Positions 35,815 to 44,094 of a stretch of 61,916 nt of DNA are shown here, one piece after another. The DNA is taken from assembly GCF_900101705.1 (NCBI RefSeq), contig NZ_FNAC01000028.1:1-61916 (forward strand), read 5' to 3'. The notes under the pieces are model-generated. The model was not told the DNA's origin and did no database searches. It saw only the letters and a list, made by a program, of their open reading frames with translations. Each line of letters opens with the position of its first letter. Position 1 is the first letter of the stretch. The position numbers were made by a program, and so were the translations under genes. Source of the stretch: Algoriphagus faecimaris. Its GTDB lineage: Bacteria; Bacteroidota; Bacteroidia; Cytophagales; Cyclobacteriaceae.

Positions 35815-38481
35815 TTGAATCAAACAGTTAAACTTTTTGTATTTTTAGTTATTCCATTCCTTTTATTCGGAATTGAGGAAAACTACGCCCAAAACCCAAG
35901 GCCACAAATCGACTCCTACTCTACACCTAGTAACTATGTCATGGAGATTTGGGACAACTCTAATGGTTTGCCTCAAAATGCAGTTTTTGCGCTGGAAAAA
36001 GACAATCAAGGCTACCTCTGGATCGCTACTGAAGAAGGTTTGGTGAGGCTCGACGGAATGTCCTCCAAGGTTTTTGATATGGATACCTACCCCATTATGC
36101 AGGAGCAAACCTACTACACCTTTTTCAAAACAAAAGGGGGAATTTGGGCTACTGCAGATCGGAGCATTGCACTTTTGGAAAAAAATATCCTCAAAGTAAT
36201 AGACTGTTCTAGTATTACAGGAAACACTTGGATTAGAGCTATTGCAGAAGACGAGCAAGGTGATTTGGTAATTGGAACCGCAAAAGGAGAAATTCACCGC
36301 TGGAAAAACAATACGTTTAGCTCACTTGAGTTTTGGAATCCCGAAATTCAGCTTGAGATTCAATCTTTTTTTCCTCTCAGCCCCAATCTTCTTTTAGTGG
36401 GAACTACCCAAGGTCTTTACAAATTGGACTTCCAAGCACAGAGCTCCACCCTGATTTCTCCGGTGTCATTTGCCGCGATGAAAGTCTTTGGGTTCGTGGA
36501 CTACACGCTGATTTTTTCTCCCGATTCGGGGATTTTTCGATTAAATCAAAATGATGAACTAGAAAACCTCATTCCAATTGACCCAATTGAAGATATCAAT
36601 CTTAGCAGCCTAACTTTAGATTCAGAAAATCGAATTTGGGGCAGTTCTCTTGAAAAAGGGCTGATAATCATTGAAAATGGAGAAGTTTCTCGCATTGATT
36701 ATCCGGAGATAAGCAACTATACCATAAGGAGAATAATAAAAGAGGAAAACAATCTGTACCTAGGCACCTTAGGGAAGGGTTTGGCAATCGTCAAACCTGC
36801 TAAAGTCCAGCAGTTAGGTTTTGAAGTTTTGAAAGAAAAAAACATCAAGCCTGTTTTCCAAGATAAAGACAGCAGCGTATGGATAGGGACCAAAGTAGAC
36901 GGTTTACATAGAATAGTCAATGGAGAAATCCAGTCATGGACCGAAGAAGATGGGCTTTTACAGAACGGAATCACGAGCATTGCTTCTTTAGGAAATAAAC
37001 TTTACGCAGGCTCACCCTCAGGGATATCAGTCATCGATATCAATTCAGGTGAAGTTATCGATCAAATCACACAAGAAGAGGGACTTCGAAATGATTATGT
37101 GCAAGCCCTGTTCAAAGACTCCAATGACTGGCTTTGGGTACTGAGCAGAAATGGAGGAATGCAATACCTCGACAACGAAGGGCAGCTACAATTGGTCGAT
37201 CTCCCCATTGAGTTCAGTACTACTCGATTTGTGAGTATTTTAGAATTAAAGAATAAAGAAATTCTGATCGGTTCCTTTAATGACGGCATTTTCAGAATCA
37301 AAGATGGAAAGTTTGTAGAGAATCAAACCCTGCCTTTGACACCCGGTGAAGATGTGATTTATTGCATGCATGAAGATGCAAGCGGAGACTTATGGTTTGG
37401 TACTCATGGTGGCTTGATTCTCTTAAAAGACGGCAAATTCAAATCTCTAATAAAGGCCAATGGTTTAAAATCCCAATCGGTATACAGTATCACCGATGAT
37501 GGAAATAACGGATTTTGGATCAGCAATAATTTTGGGGTACAATACTTCTCCTACGAAGAGTTAAATAACTTCAAAGAAAGTGAGGAAGATGACTTTTTAT
37601 TGGGATCTACGCTTTACAACCAAAGTATGGGGATGCCGAATTCTGAGACCAACGGGCTTATTTACCCGGCTGCAATCAAAGATTATTCAGGTAAAATCTG
37701 GATTCCTACTGTTGAAGGCATTGGGATAATAGATCCTACTTCCCTTTCTGAAAAACCACAAGCCCCCACCAATTTTGTCTGGGATGAACTCCAAATCGGA
37801 GAGGAAAAGAGCCCTATCCACGGGGAAATAGAAATTCCCGAAGGTGTCCGAATGTTTCAAGTCTCCTTTAGCTTAATAGATTTTGAAAACCCTTCTCAGT
37901 ATTCGGTTTTTTATAGAATAAACAGTAATTCCGGAAGTTGGCTCCCAATCAATGAGCAAAGATTACTTTTCTTTAATGGGCTCAAACCTGGAAAATACAC
38001 ACTTGAAATTAAAATTCTTCGCTACGGACAGACTGATGGTATCTATTCTCTCCCCATTAAGGTAGCGGCTACTTTCTTCGAAACACCCCTATTCTGGATT
38101 AGCATTGTAATTGCACTGTTGCTATTAATCTATTTTATCTTTCAATCTTACTTCAACAGCAAACTGAAAAAGGAACTTGAGGCCCAGGTCACCCAACGAA
38201 CACTGGAACTCAGCCAAACTAATGAAAAACTCAAAGAAGCGGTAAAAGAAATCGAAGATCAAAATGTGATCATGAAGCAGCTCACCTGGGACCAATCCCA
38301 CCTTCTTCGAGCACCTTTAACCAAAGCGATGGGAATCAATCAATTATTGATTAAGTATTCTAAATATAGTAAAGTAGGAAAAAGTAAAGAAGAACTAGAA
38401 ATTGAGCTTTTGGAGACCTTGAAGCAAGTCGATGATATTGTAAAGGACACCCACTCCAAATCCGAAAACCTAACAAAATAA
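35815..38481 (+). CDS. Propeller-domain sensor with His phosphoacceptor domain but no ATPase domain
   Basis: An 888-residue membrane sensor: signal peptide (about 1-25), two-component-propeller (Reg_prop) and Y_Y_Y-like periplasmic region (about 40-740), membrane segment (758-778), coiled coil (783-822), and a phosphoacceptor domain with H829 in SHLLRAPLTKAMG. The protein then ends, with no HATPase_c domain. The only plausible start is the TTG at 35815, because a stop lies two codons upstream and the next ATG is inside the mature part. Its last base overlaps the response-regulator start. It may lack autokinase activity or be phosphorylated in trans. Confidence 0.8.
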   Translation: MNQTVKLFVFLVIPFLLFGIEENYAQNPRPQIDSYSTPSNYVMEIWDNSNGLPQNAVFALEKDNQGYLWIATEEGLVRLDGMSSKVFDMDTYPIMQEQTYYTFFKTKGGIWATADRSIALLEKNILKVIDCSSITGNTWIRAIAEDEQGDLVIGTAKGEIHRWKNNTFSSLEFWNPEIQLEIQSFFPLSPNLLLVGTTQGLYKLDFQAQSSTLISPVSFAAMKVFGFVDYTLIFSPDSGIFRLNQNDELENLIPIDPIEDINLSSLTLDSENRIWGSSLEKGLIIIENGEVSRIDYPEISNYTIRRIIKEENNLYLGTLGKGLAIVKPAKVQQLGFEVLKEKNIKPVFQDKDSSVWIGTKVDGLHRIVNGEIQSWTEEDGLLQNGITSIASLGNKLYAGSPSGISVIDINSGEVIDQITQEEGLRNDYVQALFKDSNDWLWVLSRNGGMQYLDNEGQLQLVDLPIEFSTTRFVSILELKNKEILIGSFNDGIFRIKDGKFVENQTLPLTPGEDVIYCMHEDASGDLWFGTHGGLILLKDGKFKSLIKANGLKSQSVYSITDDGNNGFWISNNFGVQYFSYEELNNFKESEEDDFLLGSTLYNQSMGMPNSETNGLIYPAAIKDYSGKIWIPTVEGIGIIDPTSLSEKPQAPTNFVWDELQIGEEKSPIHGEIEIPEGVRMFQVSFSLIDFENPSQYSVFYRINSNSGSWLPINEQRLLFFNGLKPGKYTLEIKILRYGQTDGIYSLPIKVAATFFETPLFWISIVIALLLLIYFIFQSYFNSKLKKELEAQVTQRTLELSQTNEKLKEAVKEIEDQNVIMKQLTWDQSHLLRAPLTKAMGINQLLIKYSKYSKVGKSKEELEIELLETLKQVDDIVKDTHSKSENLTK

Positions 38482-38891
38482 TGAACAAAAGTTCCCCTCA
38501 AGTGCTGATTATAGATGACGATCCTGGCGTGCTATTTCTACATGAAATCATTGTCAAAGAGGGAGAGCTTCACCCTGATCCGAAAACCTTTTATGATGCA
38601 GAGAAAGCTCTAAATTTTATTTTCTCCCAAGACTTAGAGCAAAATAAGATGTTGATTTTTTTGGATATCAATATGCCCTCGATGAGTGGTTGGGAGTTTT
38701 TGGAAAAGCTCGGAGCATCCATCCAATACGCAGAGATCAAAGTAGTCATGGTTACCTCCTCTTTGGATAAAAGTGACCGCGAAAAATCAACTGAATATGA
38801 ATTAATTATCGATTTTTGGGAGAAGCCGATGGATGAAAATCAAGTTTCAGATTTGATTGAAAAACTAAATACCTGGCTTACTAAGCAATAG
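38481..38891 (+). CDS. Single-domain response regulator
   Basis: A 136-residue CheY-like receiver: acidic pocket Asp12-Asp13, phosphoacceptor Asp62 (FLDINMPSMSG), Thr92/Ser93 (VTSS) and Lys115 (WEKPM). There is no output domain. It shares one base with the preceding sensor gene, so the two are translated together, and they presumably form a phosphorelay in which the sensor supplies or removes a phosphoryl group. The next signalling partner is not visible in this window. Confidence 0.88.
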   Translation: MNKSSPQVLIIDDDPGVLFLHEIIVKEGELHPDPKTFYDAEKALNFIFSQDLEQNKMLIFLDINMPSMSGWEFLEKLGASIQYAEIKVVMVTSSLDKSDREKSTEYELIIDFWEKPMDENQVSDLIEKLNTWLTKQ

Positions 38892-39103
38892 GTTTTCCGT
38901 TTTTTCTAACTTAAACCGAGAACTTTCTTTTTTCTAACTTTATGTTTTACCCATTTAAGGATTAAAAGAAAAAGGATTTTTTAACATTATAGAGAGAAAC
39001 AGTCCACAGAGCTTGACCTGATTGATTTTCAAAAGCTTCTATTTGATTTCCGTAAGGATACTCTAGCTAAAAAGCCTAAATTTAATATTCAAATTCAAAA
39101 AAT

Positions 39104-39562
39104 ATGGCCACTTTCAATCTCAAAATTAACGGAAAATCTCAACAGGTTGATGTAGACCCAAACACTCCAGTTTTATGGGTTTTAAGAGATCACCTAAACT
39201 TAGTAGGAACTAAATTCGGATGTGGGATCGCCCAATGCGGTGCCTGCACTATTCATTTGGACGGTACGGCCGTTCGCTCTTGTTCTCTACCTGTTTCGAG
39301 TGCCGAGGGCGCTGAAATCACCACTATAGAAGGTCTTTCCGAGGAAGGCGATCATCCACTTCAGAAAGCCTGGGTCGAACACGATGTGCCACAATGCGGC
39401 TATTGTCAGGCTGGGCAAATCATGAATGCAGCAGCTCTGCTTAAGGATAATCCCAACCCAAGTGATGAGGAAATCGAAAATGCAATGAATGGAAATATCT
39501 GTCGATGTGGTACCTATTTGCGAATCAAAGCTGCTGTCAAAACAGCCGCCCAAAACCTTTAA
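39104..39562 (+). CDS. (2Fe-2S) subunit of molybdenum dehydrogenase (IorA-like)
   Basis: A 152-residue electron-transfer subunit of xanthine-dehydrogenase-family enzymes. An N-terminal plant-type ferredoxin cluster uses Cys40, 45, 48 and 60 (CGIAQCGAC), and the second cluster uses Cys97, Cys100, Cys132 and Cys134 (CGYCQAG and CRCG). There is no signal peptide, so it probably leaves the cell together with the Tat-bearing large subunit encoded 12 bp downstream. The pair forms one operon. Confidence 0.93.
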   Translation: MATFNLKINGKSQQVDVDPNTPVLWVLRDHLNLVGTKFGCGIAQCGACTIHLDGTAVRSCSLPVSSAEGAEITTIEGLSEEGDHPLQKAWVEHDVPQCGYCQAGQIMNAAALLKDNPNPSDEEIENAMNGNICRCGTYLRIKAAVKTAAQNL

Positions 39563-39574
39563 TCCAAAAATTCA

Positions 39575-41836
39575 ATGGCAACTTTAAATAAGAAATTAGA
39601 TCGAAGATCCTTTTTAAAAGTCTCTGCCCTTGCAGGGGGAGGAATGGTACTGAGTTTCAGTTGGCTGGCGGGATGTAAGCCTACCGAAGAAGAGGCACTT
39701 GGAATGCCAAAGGAATGGTTTGAATTAAATAGTTATATCAAAATAGGAGAAAATGGAGCGGTCACGCTCTACTCCCCTAACCCAGAATTTGGCTCCAATG
39801 TCAAAACATCCATGCCAATGATCCTTGCTGAGGAACTGGATGTGGATTGGAAAAATGTGATGGTAGAGCAAGCAGACTTTTACCCTGAGCGATTTGACCG
39901 TCAATTTACAGGGGGTAGTCAGGGAATCCGTCAAGGGTGGACACCACTCCGAACCGCCGGAGCCACTGCCAGAGCCATGCTGATAGCTGCAGCTGCGCAA
40001 ATTTGGAACGTTCCCGTCTCTGAAATCATCACAAATGCTGGATCTATTGAGCACAAAGCATCAGGAAGAAAAATCCACTACGGAGAAGTAGCTAGTTTGG
40101 CTGCCACACTAGATATCCCTGAAGAAGTAAAGCTTAAGGATACAAAGGACTTTAAGGTCATCGGGAACTCCAAAAAGAATGTGGATGGATCCAAGATTGT
40201 AACAGGTAAGCCAATGTTTGCCATCGATCATAAGGTGGAAGGAATGAAGTATGCAGCTATAGTTCAGCCTCCTGCTTTTGGAATGAAAATCAAATCTTTT
40301 GATAAATCTTCTGTCCTGGGAATGCCAGGAATTCTGGATGTATTTGACATTCAGATTTTCAAGGAAAATTATGGAAGGAATTTCTTTGACACGACTACGT
40401 TTCCAGAAATAATCGCAATTGTTGGAAATTCAACATGGGAAGTTTTTCAAGCTAAAAAGAAGCTTGCAGTAGAATGGGAAGAGGCGCCAGCAAGTAGTTT
40501 TCCTATGGCAGCAAGAGGGGGTATGATAGATGTCAAAGTGCCTGCAGGATTAGAAAATACTTCTAGCCACAAAGCACAAATGGCTCAGTATGTGGAAAAG
40601 CCCGGAAATGTGCTTCGTCGAGATGGAGACCCTGAGGGAGCCTTTAAAAAAGCGGCAAAAGTGATTGAACGAACTTACAACGCACCATTTTTGGCACACA
40701 ATACCATGGAGCCTATGAATTGCTTTGCGGATGTCAAAAGTGACCATGCCATCATTTATGGACCCACACAGGCCCCTGAGTTCATCATGAATGCACTTTC
40801 TTCGAGCTTGGAATTACCGAAAGAAAAAATACAAATTAACCTGGCAAGAATGGGCGGTGGCTTTGGTCGCAGAGCTTATAGCCACCACATGGTGGAAGCA
40901 GCCTTGATTTCCCAGAAAATTCAAGCTCCAGTAGAATTGGTGTACACCAGGGAAGACGATATTTCAGCCGGTGTATATAGACCTACGTATTCTGCCACTT
41001 ACAGAGCTGCTTTGGATGAAAACAATAATTTATTAGCTCTCCATGTGAAAGCTGGAGGGATTCCAGAGACGCCTATCCACCCCAATAGATTCCCGGCAGG
41101 TGCTATCGATAATTACCTAGCCGAAGGCTGGGAGATCCCCTCCAACATCACCATTGGAGCCTTTAGAGCACCACGGTCCAATTTTATTGCCGGTGCAGAG
41201 CAATCTTTCCTGGATGAATTGGCTGAAGAAATTGGAAAGGATCCGATCGAATTTAGGCTTGAACTTTTGAAAAGAGCGGAAACCAATCCTGTGGGAGAAA
41301 ACAATGACTACGATGCTAAGCGATATGCAGGCGTTTTAGAACTAGTTCGTGAAAAATCCAACTGGAGCAACCCTCCGGCTGGAGTTCATCGGGGGGTTTC
41401 TGCCTATTTCTGTCACAACTCCTACGTAGCTGAAGTTTTGGATCTCAAGATGGAAGGAAAGACACCAAAAGTGGAGAAAGTGGTAGCCGCAGTAGATTGT
41501 GGTATCGTAGTCAATCCAGATGCTGCTGCCAACATGGGTGAAGGCGCCATAGTCGATGGTATTGGAAATGCTTTCTTTGGAGAACTCACCTTTGAAAATG
41601 GGGCTCCTACCAAGCGTAACTTTGATCAGTATAGAATGATACGGCAAAAAGATGCCCCAAAAGCAATAGAGGTGCATTTTGTCCAAAACAATGAAGACCC
41701 TACAGGATTGGGAGAGCCACTATTTCCACCTGTTTTTGCGGCAGTTTCCAATGCACTGTACAAAGCTACGGGAACCCGTCTTTATGATCAGCCTTTCCAG
41801 CCTAAGCTAGAAGAAATGAGTAATTTACTCATGTAA
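39575..41836 (+). CDS. Tat-exported xanthine dehydrogenase family molybdopterin-binding protein (IorB-like), second copy
   Basis: A 753-residue large subunit with a Tat motif RRSFLK (10-15) and LAGC lipobox-like end at Cys34. It has the same N-terminal SALAGGGMVLSFSWLAGC pattern and the same domain blocks as the gene at 33231 (GGGFGRR, GAFRAPRSNFIAGAEQS). It is preceded by its 2Fe-2S partner, so this copy can form a complete two-subunit enzyme. Expected to oxidise an aldehyde or N-heterocycle in the periplasm with electrons passed through the iron-sulfur clusters; the substrate is unknown. Confidence 0.92.
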   Translation: MATLNKKLDRRSFLKVSALAGGGMVLSFSWLAGCKPTEEEALGMPKEWFELNSYIKIGENGAVTLYSPNPEFGSNVKTSMPMILAEELDVDWKNVMVEQADFYPERFDRQFTGGSQGIRQGWTPLRTAGATARAMLIAAAAQIWNVPVSEIITNAGSIEHKASGRKIHYGEVASLAATLDIPEEVKLKDTKDFKVIGNSKKNVDGSKIVTGKPMFAIDHKVEGMKYAAIVQPPAFGMKIKSFDKSSVLGMPGILDVFDIQIFKENYGRNFFDTTTFPEIIAIVGNSTWEVFQAKKKLAVEWEEAPASSFPMAARGGMIDVKVPAGLENTSSHKAQMAQYVEKPGNVLRRDGDPEGAFKKAAKVIERTYNAPFLAHNTMEPMNCFADVKSDHAIIYGPTQAPEFIMNALSSSLELPKEKIQINLARMGGGFGRRAYSHHMVEAALISQKIQAPVELVYTREDDISAGVYRPTYSATYRAALDENNNLLALHVKAGGIPETPIHPNRFPAGAIDNYLAEGWEIPSNITIGAFRAPRSNFIAGAEQSFLDELAEEIGKDPIEFRLELLKRAETNPVGENNDYDAKRYAGVLELVREKSNWSNPPAGVHRGVSAYFCHNSYVAEVLDLKMEGKTPKVEKVVAAVDCGIVVNPDAAANMGEGAIVDGIGNAFFGELTFENGAPTKRNFDQYRMIRQKDAPKAIEVHFVQNNEDPTGLGEPLFPPVFAAVSNALYKATGTRLYDQPFQPKLEEMSNLLM

Positions 41837-41857
41837 TGGACCAAAAACGAAAAGATG

Positions 41858-41899
41858 AACCAAAAGCAAGGATTGAAAAATTCTTGCTTTTTTTTGGTT
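41858..41899 (+). terminator. Rho-independent terminator after the second molybdoenzyme
   Basis: AAAGCAAG (41863-41870) and CTTGCTTT (41883-41890) pair, extended by AACC/GGTT on the outside, and the right arm contains a run of eight T. Confidence 0.8.
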
Positions 41900-41965
41900 C
41901 TCTTGAAGCGAAAATCATGAGCTATGCGTATCGGGGACAGAAAACAATATAAATCCAACACCACG

Positions 41966-42694
41966 ATGAAAAGATTAACTTCTTTGAAAAAAAATGGCCT
42001 TTCCTGGGCCTTGAGTATGCTGACCATCGCAAGCACCTTTACTCTGAGTAGTTGCTTGAACGACTTCGACGCACCCAATTTACCTCCTACCTCCTACGTT
42101 TCCATTTATCAGGGATCACCCGACTCTCCTTCATTGGACATTTATGCAGACGCAAATAAGATCAACACTGCAGAGCTAAACTTCTCTGGAGCCTTGGCCT
42201 ACAGTCCCTTCTATGTCGGAGAAAGACGCTTTAAAATTTCCCCTTTCAATGCCGCATCAGCGCTTTTAGAAAAGGATTTTCTTTTGAAACCGGATACGAT
42301 TTACTCCCTCTTCATCTTGAATAAATTGTCCAACCTGGATATAATTTTGGTCAAAGATGAATGGGAAGAGCCTGTAGCAGAGGAGGCTCAGCTTCGACTC
42401 GTACACCTGTCTCCAGATACAGAGGATGTGCTCATTGAGCTAAGTGAGACAGAGGAGCCTCTAACAGAAAATATAGGTTTTGGAGAGAATTCAGGATTCA
42501 TCTCTACTCCTACTAATACCTATGACATCCAAGTCAAATCAGCTGTAAATGGTGAAGTTTTGGTAGAAGCTCCGAATGTAGAACTCAAAGGAAATCGTGT
42601 CTACACGCTGGTGCTGAGAGGAATGAAGGAAACTGAAAATGAAAACCGAAAACTTGACGTACAACTATTAACCAACTACGTCCACTACCAATAA
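41966..42694 (+). CDS. DUF4397-type lipoprotein
   Basis: A 242-residue exported protein from the Met at 41966. The signal ends in a lipobox-like LSSC at Cys30. The rest has two similar beta-rich halves, and blocks such as YVSIYQGSPDSPSLDIYAD and LRLVHLSPDTEDVLIEL are typical of DUF4397 proteins. These are cell-envelope proteins of unknown function in Bacteroidota. It is a single gene with a strong terminator after it. Confidence 0.8.
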   Translation: MKRLTSLKKNGLSWALSMLTIASTFTLSSCLNDFDAPNLPPTSYVSIYQGSPDSPSLDIYADANKINTAELNFSGALAYSPFYVGERRFKISPFNAASALLEKDFLLKPDTIYSLFILNKLSNLDIILVKDEWEEPVAEEAQLRLVHLSPDTEDVLIELSETEEPLTENIGFGENSGFISTPTNTYDIQVKSAVNGEVLVEAPNVELKGNRVYTLVLRGMKETENENRKLDVQLLTNYVHYQ

Positions 42695-42713
42695 GCAATG
42701 AGTCTTTGAATCA

Positions 42714-42747
42714 AAAAATCCCGGGTAATTCACTCGGGATTTTTTTG
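42714..42747 (+). terminator. Rho-independent terminator after the DUF4397 gene
   Basis: AAATCCCG (from 42716) pairs with CGGGATTT (ending near 42742), followed by a run of seven T. Confidence 0.85.
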
Positions 42748-42799
42748 TGTCCATTGAAAAAGCCCGTATCCCTAATCAAGATTAAGACAAAGGTACGAC

Positions 42800-44068
42800 C
42801 TACAATCTCCTCCGATTGGGCTGAAGGTAGACATAGCCAACCAATTGATCATATCGAGAACCCAAAGCCCGAAAATAGACCATCACCTCGTATTCATTTT
42901 CGGTTTGAAAATAACTCCCTTCGAAAGATTGAGTATCCTTTTCCTCTCCCAAAGCAAACTGATAATCATACCACCCCTGCTTCAATAGCAGTGAAGTTTC
43001 ATAAAGCTCCAAGTCCTCGTTCCACTTCATTTGGGCTTCTGGAGATTTGCCCCAAGCACTCACTGCTCCCATCAAATAAATGGGTTCAGTTCCAAATGGA
43101 TACTTCAAATAAAAATTAGTCAAGATATACTGACTGTCAATCTCAGGGTCTCCTCCCGGCCTATCGTTATTAAAGACCACATATTGACCATTCAAGTCCA
43201 AATACTGGGAATAGGCCAGATTAGGCCTAGGACTGTCGATTTTGGCATCTGCATAGATGACGTCTGTCTCCACCGTAATTCTGGCAATATTCATCCCTGC
43301 TGTCCGAATAAATCGCAAATCCACAAAACGAAATTCATTGCCCGCCAAAAAAGTATTTTCCCCATCAAAGCTTTCAAAACGCATCAACTTACTGCTTTCA
43401 TTCAAAAAAGTAGGCTTGGTCAAGTACTTGGCATTGTCCCATCGTTGATTTTGACGGATCAGAACTTTGATCTGTGTATTGGGATCCATAACCTCCCCAT
43501 TGGAGTAATTTATCGTCACATTGAGCTGCTGCGAAGATTGCCTTTCAGCAGTTTGGGTGGGTGGAACAACCGCTGCACCTACGGTAAAGAAGTCCTCATA
43601 CACCATAAATCTTCGCGTCAAGACCACATCATTTTCATTCCTACCCCGATACACTTTAGCAATGTAATTTCCTGATTTAGTAACTCTAGGCAGCGGAAAG
43701 GTATAGTGAATATAAGGGATCCTGGTATTGACCGAATACTCATAATTTTCAATCGTAAACTCATTGAAAACGGAGAGGAAGTCGTTATTTTTCAACTGTG
43801 ACTGTTGCCAATCCGCATCGCAATGAATGAGTTTGACCGAGTACAGCTCCGGATCATAGGCCAAATCATCAAAATGTAATACCAAAGACCTCGAATCTGA
43901 AATGGAAACTACAGGAGCATCCAACTGACTATCATAAACTGCACCTGCCGGGAAAAGCCGAACCGAATAAATATGATCCTTGTGCACTTTATCTTCAATC
44001 TGAGCCTGTAAGCCACCCGACCAAAGCCATAAAAGGGAAATAAAAAAAATCTTGGAGAGCTGATTCAT
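42800..44068 (-). CDS. Type IX secretion plug-type protein (DUF5103)
   Basis: A 422-residue exported protein from the Met at 44068 (MNQLSKIFFISLLWLWSGG, signal cleavage near LQAQ). The mature part is rich in beta strands with long loops (DNDRPGGDPEID-type turns) and ends in QPNRRRL. It resembles DUF5103 proteins, one of which plugs the type IX secretion translocon in Flavobacterium. If right, the cell has a type IX secretion system. The gene overlaps nothing; the ABC-F gene starts upstream on the same strand. The family is by similarity of motifs, with moderate certainty. Confidence 0.8.
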   Translation of the reverse strand: MNQLSKIFFISLLWLWSGGLQAQIEDKVHKDHIYSVRLFPAGAVYDSQLDAPVVSISDSRSLVLHFDDLAYDPELYSVKLIHCDADWQQSQLKNNDFLSVFNEFTIENYEYSVNTRIPYIHYTFPLPRVTKSGNYIAKVYRGRNENDVVLTRRFMVYEDFFTVGAAVVPPTQTAERQSSQQLNVTINYSNGEVMDPNTQIKVLIRQNQRWDNAKYLTKPTFLNESSKLMRFESFDGENTFLAGNEFRFVDLRFIRTAGMNIARITVETDVIYADAKIDSPRPNLAYSQYLDLNGQYVVFNNDRPGGDPEIDSQYILTNFYLKYPFGTEPIYLMGAVSAWGKSPEAQMKWNEDLELYETSLLLKQGWYDYQFALGEEKDTQSFEGSYFQTENEYEVMVYFRALGSRYDQLVGYVYLQPNRRRL

Positions 44069-44094
44069 TTTGGAAAATAGGGAATTAAACTGAT

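Noticed and set aside
38400..38500. Frameshift that removed an ATPase domain from the propeller sensor
   Set aside because: The response-regulator start overlaps the sensor stop by one base and the receiver is complete, so there is no room for the domain.
42706..43119. Open frame on the plus strand as a gene
   Set aside because: It begins in the terminator of the DUF4397 gene and runs antisense to the plug-type gene, so it is a shadow frame.
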